Shown here: positions 1 to 15,700 of the stretch, piece after piece | Position numbering within the stretch: position 1 is the first letter of the stretch | Layout of the letters: every line of letters begins with the position of its first letter | From: Aphis gossypii | Lineage: Eukaryota > Arthropoda > Insecta > Hemiptera > Aphididae | Direction: 5' to 3' | Assembly: GCF_020184175.1 (NCBI RefSeq) | Contig: NC_065531.1 | Span: 61,582,806 to 61,646,805, forward strand | DNA length: 64,000 nt | Position numbers and translations under genes: made by a program | Notes under the pieces: model-generated | Databases searched by the model: none | What the model was told of the DNA's origin: nothing | What the model saw: only the letters and a program-made list of their open reading frames with translations

Positions 1-555
1 TTCATTATTTGTTTTTTATAATGATTGAAAATGTGTCGTAAAAAATCAATAGGGTAGGACGGAGAAATTGATTGTTTTCAATTTTGATGATTTTGCGGAA
101 GGTTGAGCCTCTAAAATATTTTATAATATTAACATTTCAAACCATCTTTATAGCCAACAAGAAAGTGATAGTATACATAAATACACCACTAAAAAACCCA
201 AAAAATAATACTGAATTGTAAAAACAATGGCTTAATCACTTTGAGTTTATAAGTTACACAGTCATTTTGCTCAAGATGTTTAATACGTTATTGTATTATC
301 TACACCACGAAACATTTGTTGACTCCAAAAAGTAAAAATACTCAACGAAACCACAAATTGATGTCGTTGAACCACAATATATATATAAACGATATAATAA
401 TGGTTTGTAAATGGAAGAGTCTGTGTGCTCGGTGTACAGAGCTGTGTCAATTTCCTTTCTTTTCGCCGCCGCCATATATCCAATGTGTATGTAGACGTCT
501 GCACTGGGGTTATGATGGAGAACGATAGTCGGAGCAACAGGTGCTTTGCTAGTGC
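1..555. other. upstream flank of gene 1
   Basis: AT-rich flank that becomes richer in CpG from about position 420 toward the putative transcription start. Short open frames on both strands here have no coding character. I see no gene. It probably holds the proximal promoter of the coiled-coil gene that starts at 725, but apart from the initiator at 556-565 I cannot assign individual sites. Confidence 0.4.
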
Positions 556-565
556 ACTCAGTTCG
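556..565 (+). promoter_or_regulatory. putative initiator (Inr) of gene 1
   Basis: The sequence ACTCAGTTCG contains TCAGTT, which fits the arthropod initiator consensus TCAGTY. It lies about 165 bases upstream of the first in-frame ATG, in the locally GC-richer part of the flank. No TATA box is evident at the expected distance. A start here would give a leader of about 165 nt carrying one upstream ORF. This is a motif match only. Confidence 0.35.
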
Positions 566-627
566 GTCTCACGTTCCAACGGTGAAACGTGTTTTGATTG
601 TTGCGTCTGTGCGCGTGTTCAGGAATA

Positions 628-696
628 ATGCCGGTGCCGTCGTTATCGGCTGAGTGTCGTCCGCAAGGCTTGTTATATATTTATTATTATTATTAA
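628..696 (+). other. upstream ORF in gene 1 leader (22 codons)
   Basis: An ATG at 628 opens a 22-codon frame (MPVPSLSAECRPQG, then a Tyr-rich end) that stops with TAA at 694-696, 28 bases before the first main-frame ATG at 725. It lies between the putative initiator and the main start, so it would be in the mRNA leader. Such short uORFs often lower translation of the main frame. Its use here is inference. Confidence 0.4.
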
Positions 697-724
697 TTTC
701 TCATTGATACACCCACACCGTTCG

Positions 725-3700
725 ATGGATCTTATAAACACACCACTTCATCTTGACGCCGCCATGCAGGTAAACAGACATTTTGAAACTTTTCTTGACG
801 TGCATTCCAATAGACTTGAACGCTTGCAACTGCAGTTATTAGTGTTTTAGACCACAGATTTTGTTTTAAGGTTCTTTCTAACGTGTATTTAGGTGTTCAA
901 TATTCTTAAAAATATTCTACTTTCAGGAAAATATCTATAATTAATAACGAGTATTTAAACTTAATTTTACAAAATATCCAACATCCTAATAAAATAGCCG
1001 TTTTTATTAAAATTCAATAACGAACTTAATAAAAAAATAAAACATATGATAATATTTTAAAACAAGTTTTGACGGTATAATCAATTTAATTATCATATGA
1101 ACTCTTGAAATTACTTTTATTTGTCTAATGTCATTAAAAAATTTATTTGTTTTTAGAATCATACTGATATTTATATATATACTGTATTTATTTACATCAT
1201 TTGCACTGTATACACAAATTTCTCATATTTAAAATGGTTTTTAATCTAAAAACAACTCAGTTTTATGTGATAATAATAAAATTATTATTTTAATATTTTA
1301 TTGGTACATACTTTAAAATTGATTTAAAATATTAAATAGCTATAAGTAGTCTACAGTTTTAAGTTTTAAATAGACATTGTATATAAGTTTTATATAAGTT
1401 GCAAAAATGAATGACAAAAATATAATAACGAATAGTTATTTAATATGCATACAAAAATATTATAAATAAAGATTAGGGAGAACCTGATTAAATTAAAATA
1501 TGTATCTATATACATTTATGTTTTAATACTTATATTTTTAAATAACTATGGACTCAAAAAAATTAAAATTTAAGAATGAATAATGATATTATTAGTTATG
1601 AGTATTATTTTTTTTTTAATAAAACATTATGTATCTGATATTGTTAAATTTTATAATTAAAAATAGTTTTAGAATATAAATAATACCTACTAAAGAACAA
1701 TAAAGTGTGATTTAATGTGATTTATACATTAATTATGCAAACTGCATTGCCGATAGCTGCATAGGTATTAAAATATCTATTAAAAATGTTAAAACATTTT
1801 TTAATTAAATCTTATATAATAAAGTAGGTAGGTAATTAATAAAATGAAATTATGTTTTTAACCATTATTTCTAATTACACGAGTTGATAGTTTTTTTTTT
1901 TTTTTTATCAAATAATGATAATAAAGGTTTAGTAAATTTCTACTAGAATTTTACAGCCAGTATCTCTCACGACTTTTATTAATTGGACAATGAAACAAAT
2001 AAAAATATACTTAGCAACGAGTACCTATGTAACATACTAACATATTATACAATACACTTTTTACTTGTTGCCTTATTACCATAGTAGTTTGTGTAATGTG
2101 TTACTTATTTAAAAACAAATATAATTGATAATAATAATTTTTATTTAAATTGAAATAGCTCTGGTTTTATTTTCAATAAAAATCGTACTTCTGTTTGATT
2201 AAATATAACAATTTAAGCAAACGTTATACTAAATATTTGGTTTTCTAATTTAAATAGACTGCAATACAAAAAAAAAACGTAATAAAAATATTGCTGGTGA
2301 CATATAAAGATTTAATAATTCAAAATAGAATTAACGTAATACAATAATAATAGCACAAGATTTTATTTTTAATAATCTACAAATGTTGCATCATAATATC
2401 AATTAGGTATACATTTTTTCAATAAATCATATGATAAGTTTATTTAACTTTAATTATCATATAATAATTATAAATGTCATTTCAAATTCTATAATTTAAT
2501 AAAAAATTAAAAAATGTAATTTGTACTTGCAAATTGTGTAGATGAAAATGACTGAACTATCATAACAATATTAATAAAATTATTTACTAAAAAGTTATGA
2601 TTTAAAGTCATATTGAAAACATAATTTTTCCATGATTGATTATAAGTGTATTTATTTTTTTTTTGAACTGAAACATTTATTTTATAATTTATTCAGTCCA
2701 GTAGATTACATTGGTATCTCTTAGAATGTGTTGTTAGTAAGTTTTATAGCGTAAAAAAACTTATCGTCCTCGACATAGTGTCGTATACATCGGCCTAAGT
2801 CACCACATTTAAAGCCCCCAGGAATCATAACGATTGACCACAAATCGATATTGGCCTTAACCTCTTCTACATTCACCTCTGATCTAACCAATTGTGATTT
2901 TCGGTCACGAATTCAATTTTAATTCGTTCCTTTTAAATCTTGCATTACGACGATGAAAGACGATTTCAAGTTAAGCTTACGAATAACAATTTTAAATTTG
3001 ATACCATACTAGACAATGGTTTTCCAAATAGGGTTTGTAGGGGAAACTCAAATTCATTAATGTGCATACACATAGATATCTAAAACTTGAGTAATACTGT
3101 TTGAAATAATCAATGTATGAAATTCAATTATAAGGACAAATATAATATCTCTAATAGTACGTGTATTTTTATATATTAATAACTAATAATGAAGAATAAT
3201 ATTTTTGTTGAAGCTAAATGTTTAAGATTTATTATATTTTTTTATTCATCCAAAATTTTAAATGCTTTGAACTAATAATAAATTATTAAATTAAAAAATT
3301 AATTAAATTTCTTACAATTGAGTTTAGTTTTAATAATAATAATTAACATTGAAATGTAACAGTTCGTTATAATATATACTCGAATAATATAGTGTAATAT
3401 TAATGCTATACATAAAATATTATGTATTGTCATAAAATTGATCGTTATATATAATATATATATATAAATTATTTACAAATTATATTAATCAGTTTTGTAA
3501 TAATATATAGTTTTTAAATTTAAAATAAAGATATTGTCATAGGCGTAGGGACATATTGTTTAAATGTATAAAATGTACATCGATTTCATAGAAATATAGA
3601 AATAATGGCAAATAAATTAAGAAAAATGGACATTTATATTTAATGCAGTTTATTATTTGAAAACAATTTTATTGTATTTTAAACAATTTTTATTTTTACT

Positions 3701-6700
3701 TTCAACATTTTTTATTTAGTTAATAATAACTATATGGTTTGATTAACTTAAATTAACCAATTAAAAAACAAAATAACTGCATTTGTAACGCTGAGCTAGT
3801 AATATCGGGCTATTTTAAAATTAGATTAAACTGCCATTTATACACCAAGTCGTTCGGCGTGTTATTCAATCTTTTCCGTGAGAACTATGTAGTCGTGTAT
3901 GTTTTTATTCTTTACAAATTACAATCTAAATTTTAAGACAAAGCTAACGGAAATGTAATAATATTCTTTTATTACCCTAATATCAAATCAAAATAATATT
4001 TATTTTACTTAAACATGCGTTCTATAAATATATTTACTTTTTTAATGTTCTGTCTCTTAAATTATGTTTATTTTTATTATATTGCAAGTAGTTACACTAT
4101 ACGGTACAGTTTTTTACCGACTATTTTGTTTATATCGGTTGCGTACTCAATCATTAGATTACCTATACGTATATATATATATAAATTATTTACAAATTAT
4201 ATTAATCAGTTTTGTAATAATATATAGTTTTTAAATTTAAAATAAAGATATTGTCATAGGCGTAGGGACATATTGTTTAAATGTATAAAATGTACATCGA
4301 TTTCATAGAAATATAGAAATAATGGCAAATAAATTAAGAAAAATGGACATTTATATTTAATGCAGTTTATTATTTGAAAACAATTTTATTGTATTTTAAA
4401 CAATTTTTATTTTTACTTTCAACATTTTTTATTTAGTTAATAATAACTATATGGTTTGATTAACTTAAATTAACCAATTAAAAAACAAAATAACTGCATT
4501 TGTAACGCTGAGCTAGTAATATCGGGCTATTTTAAAATTAGATTAAACTGCCATTTATACACCAAGTCGTTCGGCGTGTTATTCAATCTTTTCCGTGAGA
4601 ACTATGTAGTCGTGTATGTTTTTATTCTTTACAAATTACAATCTAAATTTTAAGACAAAGCTAACGGAAATGTAATAATATTCTTTTATTACCCTAATAT
4701 CAAATCAAAATAATATTTATTTTACTTAAACATGCGTTCTATAAATATATTTACTTTTTTAATGTTCTGTCTCTTAAATTATGTTTATTTTTATTATATT
4801 GCAAGTAGTTACACTATACGGTACAGTTTTTTACCGACTATTTTGTTTATATCGGTTGCGTACTCAATCATTAGATTACCTATACGTATATAATATATAT
4901 AATAATACTATACATTGTGTTTATATATTTTTGTTTTCCGGAAATAGCGATTTATTGTTGTCGTAATAACTACTGCGCATGCACCTGACTGCAGTAATTT
5001 CATTCACTAAAAAATCGGGGGAAGATGTCGGTCATTTAATTATTATTCGGTGTTCCAAACGAACGGACTGGGAACTCGTTTTTTTTAGCGACTTCCTTTC
5101 CTACATGTTCCACATAATAAATTATTTACCTATCGTTCGAAATTTCATCAGCCGGTTTGAGATATTCTCTCGGCGAGCAGCGGCGGCGGCACAGCGTCTA
5201 GGAGGGAGGGGTGGAATGAGTAACCAGTCTTCCGATTTAGCCAATTGTTCTTTGACATTTAAGAACAATCTGGGACATCGGGTGCCCTTATAAGGTAAAT
5301 GGGCCAATTGTCCAGTGGAAATTTGGGGCGCTCTTCCTGTATATACCTATCTATATAAATCTACTGGTCGATCGTTGACAGAGGCCGCCGGTAGATATGG
5401 AATACGTTTATTAATATAATATATAACTGGCTGCGCATTGTACATTAAATTGTCCGTCGTTACGTAAACGATGTGAATAGTAAATAGCAATTCCTCTGGT
5501 TATCTGCAAGGGGTAGGTAGGTCCAGGGAAAAGAAAGGAAAAATTGACAACCCGATAACGGGAGATTCAGGTAACAGGTGGGTCAGTGGACCAAGCGGCT
5601 GGTTATAATAACTTGGGGCCCCCGTGCGGCGTGCAAGAGTAATATGTGATAAGTGGCACATCCTCCTCGTGTGAAACGACGTTTGGCTATCGCGGGAACG
5701 TGACCTCGGCATTTACAATTTTTCGTATGTTATGTATCCGTATTGTAGCATTGTTTTCCTACCGCAAGTACGAATTTATTTTGAATTGCATGTTTAAACG
5801 TATGCTTGTTTAGTTTTAAATTACTTTTAAAACATTTTATTTTATATTTGTCAAGTGGGCGGAAAACATTAACAAAATATGATATTATTATTATTATTTT
5901 TTTCAATAAAATTTACTTTTAATTAACTCCGTGATTATCATAGTACCATAGTCGTAAATGTCTCAACAAAATAATATTTATTTTCGAGTTATGCCATAAT
6001 ATTATATACATTATTAAAATAAAATAATATAATGTGACATAATTATTATTCGAATAATTTATAGCGGATTATCTCAATAGATTTTAAAACGTAATAATAT
6101 GTGTCTGTTTATGTTGTATACACGTCCATAAATACAATAATACATTGATACGTAACCTATATAAAAGTTTACAGCCAAACAAAAATTATTGTTTATTACG
6201 GTAGTTATTTACCTAGTGTATTTCTTTCAAACTTATATTTTCTATGTTAATTAATACTTAAACCAATATATTAAGAACCACCTCGAATTTAATTTAATTT
6301 AACTTAGTACAAAAATGTTAATAGGTACAAGGTACATTAATTATAGTTTATAACTCTATTTATGTGTTTAATAATTTTTATTAAAATTGTTAGTATGAAC
6401 TATGCAATGTAAAATATTATACTCTATTATAAATATTATGATACAGCCACATACACAGGAAAGTGTATATTTTAAACAATTTACAATCTTTAATAGTTAT
6501 AATATAAAGTTAAATAACTCCTAATTTTTTTTAGTAAACAAACGAATTGATTTGTTGAATATTGAATTTTGACATGTCATTGTGTTATTTTTAAAATGTA
6601 TAACTCGAAGACTAACTAATAATCTTTTGACATCTGATGGCATTAGAAAGTCGAATACGCAAGGGGAAAGCTCAGACCATGTGACATTATGAAATAATGA

Positions 6701-9700
6701 GAACTGTTAACATACCTGCGGCACTTCCTGTGCCCGCGGACAAGTAAAACATGCTAAAACTATAAATAGTAACTGCTGTGGATATAAAAGAACCCGATAT
6801 CCGTAATGGCGTGATATATTAACGTATTATGTGGCAGAAACAAAATAAAAAATATCCTCGAAGCAAAATTTTCGAATAATAAAATTGTTTATATAAATCT
6901 ATCGTAATGTACAAGCTCTAGCTCTAATCCACCATATAATTATATCACGGTTCTCAATACAAATACAAATATTTAAATTAATGAGATAATCAAATTAAAT
7001 GATTTCACTTTTACTTTTATACATAAATAAATTACCTTTAGAAGACTTCTTTTGTCGGTAAATTTTTAAATATTTGTTTGGTAATTTGTTTTCCGAGAGT
7101 AATGGATGTAATATTTCTAATCGATAAATAGAAATATTAATATTGGTTATTCATATCTCATAACATTTTAATCAATTGATGTACACATTTAACAGCATTG
7201 TATTCTAAAACGTATTTGTGGTGGAGTAGTTGTTACTATTTTTTTGTTTGATGTAATTTATGTAATTTATCTAACAAACCGATTGAAATGTTATGATTTA
7301 TAATTATTGCAGAGTATTATGATTACTTAAAAATGGGCTTAGCTAATATGTTTTCTATACTCGTTTTAAAGTCCAATTGATCTCTAATACTCCATTCAAA
7401 AATTAGAAATCCTTAAATTTAATATTTCTTAGGTATTATTTAAACCAAAATTTAAAGTGTATTACGTTTTGACAGAATCACAACAAAATAAACTATTTGT
7501 ACATTTTTGATTTTGATTACTTAAGTTTTATGATTATGTGTTTATATCTAATGTCGACGACGATTTATATGGTACATATATAATACGTACGTATACTTTT
7601 GTACTAACCAAGTAGTATAATATTGTGTGTTCATGAACGAAATATAATATGGTTCTTCCGCGCTATAGACATCTAATAGATATTTAATCAAAGTAAAAAT
7701 ACGAAATGATGCCGCCACTGCCGTGTATGTAAGTACAGTTTACTAGTGAGGTATATTGATCTTAGATTTTTTAATAAACTTCAAAGAAATAATATGTAAT
7801 AGAATAAAACATTATCCACCATTAATAGCAATTTAATCATTATCGGAAACGCGTTTACGATAGCTTCGTGTCGTTACCTCGTTAATTACGCTCCATCACG
7901 AGAACGTGCCCTTAATTGGTTGTAATGTTTAATTACTCATTAACCACTATGTACCGTCATTATCGTCCGGTGAACTTTTTTCTCTCCAAACACGCACAAG
8001 TGTGATTTCTACATTTCCCTTGTCACTGTTTAAATATATATATATATTAAACATATAACATAATTCATTCCATTCAAATAATCACTAAACATTTTTACTC
8101 TTAAGCAGGTACGTACAGACTATAGGACTAGTAGTATAGTAAAATTACAAGCAATTAACTAAAAATCTAAATTAGATTTACAAAAATATTTTTAGTTGTA
8201 TAGTATTAGAAGATAATATATAGTTGTCCATGTATACTACGTACCTATTACATAAATGATAAATATATATATCACAATAACTGTAAACAAATAATATATA
8301 TTGTAGCGCACTAGCGCGCTTTTTTCAATTCGATGCTTCGGAGAAAAATATGAAATATATGATAATGTTTAAGGGATCATTAAAATTTAAAAGAGTTTCA
8401 AGTTTTATATCACAATATAATTTTTAACTAATATTTGTTTGTAGGTTTTAATAACGAATTAAACACATTATAACATACAATTATTAAGTTTGCTTGTATC
8501 ATTCTTAATACTAACTTTACCGTTACACTATGCCTATAAAAACTTAAAATAATTTATATTTATATATGTATATTTGATATTAATTAATACATATATTTAT
8601 ATACTTATAATGTATTTTGTATGTATATTTATGGGATTATATTGATAAGGTTAAAGAGTATAAACTATTGAAAATAATTATTCCTAATTTTATTCAAAAT
8701 GACGATCTCAGTTGGATATTAGAGATTTAATAATTTTTATAATGAACTATTATTTTTTCTCAATCCCGTAGAGGAAAGTAAAGCTATTTATTTAATAAAT
8801 GTTTATAAACTTATAGAACTTAAAAAGGGTTTTCAATCGATTATAAAATAATATTTCTTCAAAATCTACATAATCTATTTTAACCCTCCATGAATTTAAT
8901 AAACTACAAACTTACTTATTCCGCAAACAAAAGAATACTTATATCAATTCTTATAAAATAAATTAAGTTATTTAAATTTTTAATTTAAGCAAAATATTCA
9001 TTAAAAATCTAAAAGAGAATTTTCTTCTGTATTTATCGACACAGACATTGTTATGATTCTGATGAATCTTTTAAAACAATAATGAATAATGGTTAATGTA
9101 ATATTCATTTTATATAAAATAATGAATTTACCCATATTAAATATTTAACCCATAAAAAATTCAGTTACAATTTATTTATTCGCTGATACTAAGATTGTAA
9201 AAATATTATTATTTGATGCGACTATAATCAGTAATTACTATGTACTATACTCTGTCCAAACATGGATAGGTACACGCTATAATAATACGTGTCAATCATT
9301 TTGACAAGTTTCATATAATTATTTTTTCTAGTTGCTCACAATTTGAAAATATATTTTATCTTAAACCTTATTAAATGCAACATATGTTTTTTTAATAATC
9401 TGTTTAGTCGTTCGAACTATACATTCAAAATAATTCTTTGAATGTATGATAATACCTTACCACTTTTATAATAACAATACTCTAACGTTTATTTTATTTT
9501 TTATTTTTTTTTGTTTATAGATGATCAAAGATTCTGTTGAAGATTTGTCGCTTACGAGTAAAAACTCGAGTAGAGTCAAAGACCTGGTGAGTAACTTTTT
9601 TTCTTTCTTGAAACTAAAGGGAGAATATTATTTGGACTACATAGGTTACAACAATAAGTAGTTAGCTCATATATGCTTCCGGTGATTTTTAATTAAAACC

Positions 9701-12700
9701 CGTTTTTTACAAGCATTATATTATGTTGGTCGGAATTATTAAAACTGATAAAAGATAACGCTAGAAGGTCTGTTCGCGATAAGAACAATAAAATGGAACA
9801 ACAACCAGAGTCGGTATAAACTACAAACAGATTTGTGTCAGTGTACTGGTTCTCATTTAGTCACACTTTTTAATCAAAAATAATAATAATTAAAAACCAA
9901 TACATTGTAAGTGCATTCATATTGTTAAATGAACATGAATTTATGATACAATAACATAAATATTATAGTATATATGCGTATATTATAACTATTATTAGTT
10001 ATTACTGTATTATTATTATTACGCATAGTAATTATTATAGTTATAAAATAATGATAATTATAATAATATAGTATATTAGTGTCTGAACAACTGAATCTGA
10101 TATATATATTTCTGTGCACTTGATTGTTATAGTCGATACAATAATTTATTAAAGACGATGAAAGGCTTAAATATCCCGTCAATGAATTAAATTTATTCAC
10201 ATTGTGTTATGTAGGTACTTTTACCATACTTTCATAATGGGTGTATTTGACTCGTCGTACGTGTCAACACGTCATACAATATGATAAAAATGAACAGCGG
10301 GTATATATTATCATAATACCTATTAATATATTATTATATTTATATTAGATATTAAATTTAAATTTTATTCATACATTTCTTGATTACACAATAATAAGAC
10401 AGTACCTAAAGCTTTCCGTGTATGTTCGTTAAATAATAAAATTGACAAACTGTTTAAATCATTTTAACCTTGATAAATGTAAATGTATAATATATGTTAG
10501 TTAAATGTTAAACTCAAATAATATAGCTAGGTTTAAATATCAAGCCTACTCTGTTAACATTGTTTGTTATATTATAATTCATAATCATAATGTAGGTATA
10601 ACTTGATATAAGTAGAGTTATCATTATTTGTTATACTTATTAATTATTACTACAGTCAAAAAAGAATCTAGTTAATTTCTATCGATATGAAAATAATTGA
10701 ATAATACATTTGATGGATATTATAAAAAAATATTGATTGATATAAATTATAGTTAATGAAGTCTTTTCCAGTGGAATCAATAATTTATTAAAAATGTTTT
10801 CTAGTTTTCGCAATATTTATAGATTAGTAGCTACTATATTATATAATAATATAAAATTATTATTATTTATTTAGGTTAAATAAACATTAGAGGAGTTTTA
10901 TTATCAAATGTAGTGATTATTTTGAAAATAAAACATTTATTTTTATTTTTTTACCTATGTAGTAGGTGTGTACTTTATTACATATGTATATATTTTGTTA
11001 TTCGCTAGTGAGGTCGAGGAATCAAAAGATCTAAATATGTGTGTAACAAAATACTTACTTACTTCATTAGATCTAAATGTTACATCTACATTCTATTACG
11101 ATTAAATTTAATAAATAATAATTATTATAAATTGCAAAAATTTATTTTAACAGGCACTTTGATAATATAATATTAACTATAGCCTATGCCCTATAGGTAT
11201 GTTGGTGTGTATATTATATACACGTTTAAATTGATACCGACTTAATAATTTAATATTAAAAAGTGTATTACTTTTATAAACTTAAAACATAATATTTCAT
11301 AAGTTCTAACTTATTGTTATACATTAGCTATACTTGTGAATTATTGTATTTTTTATATTCAATCATTACGATGTAATTTAAAAATAACAGCCCGACCTAC
11401 GATTTCTACATTTTGTTTCTATGTATTACTATCATTCATAAGTAAATATATCAATTTTAAATAGATTTATAAAAAAAATGTATTATATAAGTATTATTAA
11501 ACATACAATAATAGGATAAATATTCCAATGAAAATCTAAAATCATTAAGATATTCTTTTATAAATGCATTAGTTTAATTTTACATAAGAAACTGTTATGT
11601 CGTAATAATTTATAACCTTATTAACCTACGATGTACCTGTGGAATATTTATAGATGTCAAACATATGATATTTTTTAAATTGCGCTTTTGAATATAATCA
11701 ACTAAACTACTATTTAATATTTGTCTTTTACCTGTTTGTATAGTATTTATACAAATATTGTATATATATTAATTATTGACAGAGTGTGATAAAAAAAAAC
11801 AAAATAAATTAATATATGCTAAACAATAATTTTATCGTCAAATTCAAGTTTATATTAATGCAAATATTTATTATTCAAGTAAAATTAGCAAAAAACTTAA
11901 TTTTTACAAAATATATATGTAGGTATAATAATTTATAATATATAATAAGAATTTATAACTGTATGAAGAAATCATGAATATTTTTCACTATGCAATTTAA
12001 ACATTAACATAGAATATTTTTAATACGATGATTTCATACCAAAATGTTGTATTTTGGTGGGGGTTTTATTTAAATAAAAAATGATTTATCTATTAAGGTT
12101 TAACAACATAGTTATAGGAATATCTTATATTACTTCCAGTAATTTGTCTATATTAAAATACATTACCTAAATAGACGAACCACAATTGTATTTGTACCAA
12201 CTTTCAATTGGATAGCCGGTATGGCGTTCAACATTATAGTCATAATATTATTTAGGTGTTTCTATACATACTCATTATAATATGGTGTTTCTCAAGTGCC
12301 CACGTGTACTAATTCCATATTAGCCATTTAACGAGGACCCATATCTAAATAAGTCTAATTTTTTCGGAGACTTGTGCAATACAAAAAACAATTGTTATTT
12401 GTTACACCATCATAACTTATGCCCATTGTTGTTTTAATAGTCACTTGCAAGCATATTATTATAGTAAATGTTTGGAGACTACACGTCTACGTTTACACAT
12501 TATATTTATATTTAACCATAATCTATTATGCTCTTGGCGTCACGAAACATTCGTCCGGCTACCGTTTATACTACTCCGTATGTAGATATAACGTCACAAC
12601 GGCAATTATTATTATTATAATACAAACACCAAAAATGTATATATATTAATATTATTATTAGGTTTTCAGGTAGGTATTATACGACAATACCCTTATGACT

Positions 12701-15700
12701 GTTATTATATTATATAATATATATAATATTAATATGTATTATGTATGTTCTAAGTATATTTGTGCGTGAAAGGTGAAGGTTATAATACGGACAGTGAATA
12801 TTATTTTTAAAGCCATTAACGGTATTGGAAGTTCAAGAATGCATATATTATCGTATCGTCCATATACCTAGTATATTATACCATCATGCGCGTGCAGGCT
12901 GTAAACTTATTTATAACAATAAAAGTGTCAGGAGTGTAGGAACTAGAATAAAATAATAATACGTACAATAACAATAATAATAAACACATACGCGCATAAG
13001 CCTGTTTTTAAATATTTTTTCCCGCGTGTACTCCGGAACGGACCGAAGCTACTTTCTCCCGCCGCCGTTTGTACTTTCACTGATACGCGAGCACACACGC
13101 CATCCGCACACCCAGAAGTATACGCTCGGCTAATATTACTATACACACACACACACACACACACACAGTCGAACGGTTTAATAACAATAATGTAATTATG
13201 ACGATAACTTTACCGAAGTCCTCAAAGCGCAGGCTTACGACGAACCGGTTACGTTAGAGCCTACGGCCGCTGTTGTTAAAAAATAAAATAACATAAAAAA
13301 TACGTAAATTTTTTTTTTATTATTGTTAATATGTTTATTACGAAGTGAGCACTTGCAATGTTTTGAGTTTCTAACGTATCAAACGAAATAACGATTTTAA
13401 CGCACAGATTATTGTAAGTTCGTTCAACCGAAATGCATCGTTCTACCGTTATAACGTTGTGTGTGTGATCATTGCTTATTATATTATGTTATTATTAACA
13501 AGACGAGACGAAACAACAGCAACGAAAACAAATACGCGAACAAATTAATTAGTTTTCTCCGAATAACAACAATAATAATATCACCTTTCGGATGAATATC
13601 CCGAGTTTTACACAATGTACTTATAAGTGCCCATACTTGAAACTCTACGCGAGTTATCACGAGTCGTGTACCTACCTATTGATTTTATGGTCAGAGCATA
13701 CTATAGTGTTATAGACGATGTTATAGTACACATTTTATAGTGCAATAATTAGTCGATTTATTCCAAGATATAGCGCTTCATATTTATATAACGATTTTTT
13801 TAGCAAGTATATAATATAACTTGTGAATGCACTCATGCGCCTATTATAAAACTAATAATAACGTGTTACACGTTGAACATTTTTTAATATACAATAAAAA
13901 GCGTATTATTATACAACTCTGTTATAGAATAATAGTTATCTTTTATTTACAATATTATTCAACGTTCCATTGTTCTAATTCTGTATCAAAAAATAAGATC
14001 ATAATAAATACACAACACAATTAAAGTTGTAAAACCATCATTACAAAATTATTCTATATTAATATACTATTTAACTAGGTGACTGTTAATGTAAACATTG
14101 TAATTTTCTTAATTTTATTATCACAGAGTAAGAGAATATATTTTGATTTTCATACTTCAATCAATATCACATCGAAAGATATAAGAGTTGCTGTGAAATA
14201 TCTAAATACATTAAACATAATGCGTAAATAATTATTTAATTTAAGTGTTAGAATACACATTTTTTTTAAACTAATCGGAATTAAAAAATAAAGAATTAAA
14301 CTTTTAATATAAGTTGAGCATAAACGATTAAGTATAATATACTCTTTACTTTTTAATTTATTGTTTAGAATACATATATAATACAATAGTTTTTATGCTT
14401 AAAGATTTTAGAATTGTGAAATATTAGAAATTTATACGTAGTTTTAAGATGAAATTTCTCTAATTACATTTTTGAAATTATAAAAACATATTAAAGTTTT
14501 GATTTTATAAAATAATTAAATTTCATAAATAATGTATTTAGAGCCATCACTAACAAATATTTTTTAATTCTTAATGTGTTCATAATTTTGTAGTGGCTTC
14601 TATTAAATGTAAGTAAAAAAATTTAGTGATTTCATTAAATCATGATATTAATTAATATACACAAACATTCAGTCACCTATTTAAATCGAAATACATAACT
14701 AAGTATTAGCTAACTATATACAATAGTATTTTCAAAAATAGCTTATTTGTATACACTATATATATTTATACTACTCTAATAGTTATTTTTATTATTTTTA
14801 CTGGGTATTTCATCTAAAAAAAAAAAAATGTTTGTTGTTTTAAAAAATCCTTAATAGTATTAACGTTTTATTTTTTATTTACTGATTAAAAAGTAAATAA
14901 AATATATGAACACATTAGTAATTGATAATAATCGTTGAGTTTACACTTTACACTTTACATAATACATATACCTTACACATTCGTAAAATCAATAGTTTCT
15001 CAAATCTCTTTTGCCTTAGAGTTTAAAACCATAATCATTTTTGATAAATAAATGGAAATTTGTCTTTTGCTTAAATCTTAATTCTAATACTAAAAATCAC
15101 TATGACCGACAAAAAAAAACCATAATGTTTTATTAAGTAGGTTAGGGAAATCAAAAATCTAGTATTTTTATCTTAAATCGTATTTATAATTCCTACGTAT
15201 TTTTAACAAATTGATTTGTTGTTATACACATTATATTATATGTTACCTTTATTTACTAAGTAATAATATTTTATATGAATTTATTGGTTATTAACCTTTT
15301 AGAATAATAATAAAATAGATATTTCCCACATCTTTAGGTCACATGTGGTTGTGTCAAGCCATTATATTATACACGGTATATTACGACATTAACAAATTAC
15401 AACTTTAAATTATCATTTATTGCATTTTTACCTATAATCCAGTATTACTAGTATTCTTGTATTCTTGTAACGATTGTAAACCTTGTAGTGTATTTAATAT
15501 CTAAATCACTTTATTGCATAATTTTAATAGTTTACATCTATATAACCGATATATTATTGAATAATTTTGAAGTAAAAAAAATATATACATATATATATAT
15601 AAATTTGTAATTTTGATTTTATCCATTTGAAAAAAATATAATTTTATGCATAATTATTATTATTATACTTGCTTTGTTACGTTCATACATTTATTAATTC

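Larger units (their letters stand above)
770..9520 (+). other. intron 1 of gene 1 (8.75 kb)
   Basis: Bounded by CAG|GTAAAC and TTTATAG|ATG. It is mostly AT-rich low-complexity DNA. It contains a 717-bp tandem duplication, GC-richer islands at about 2760-2900, 5160-5720 and 6650-6750, and a small inverted repeat close to its 3' end. Short open frames on both strands of the 5.1-5.7 kb island have no coding character that I can recognise. Long first introns commonly hold enhancers or alternative promoters, but none can be assigned here. Confidence 0.75.
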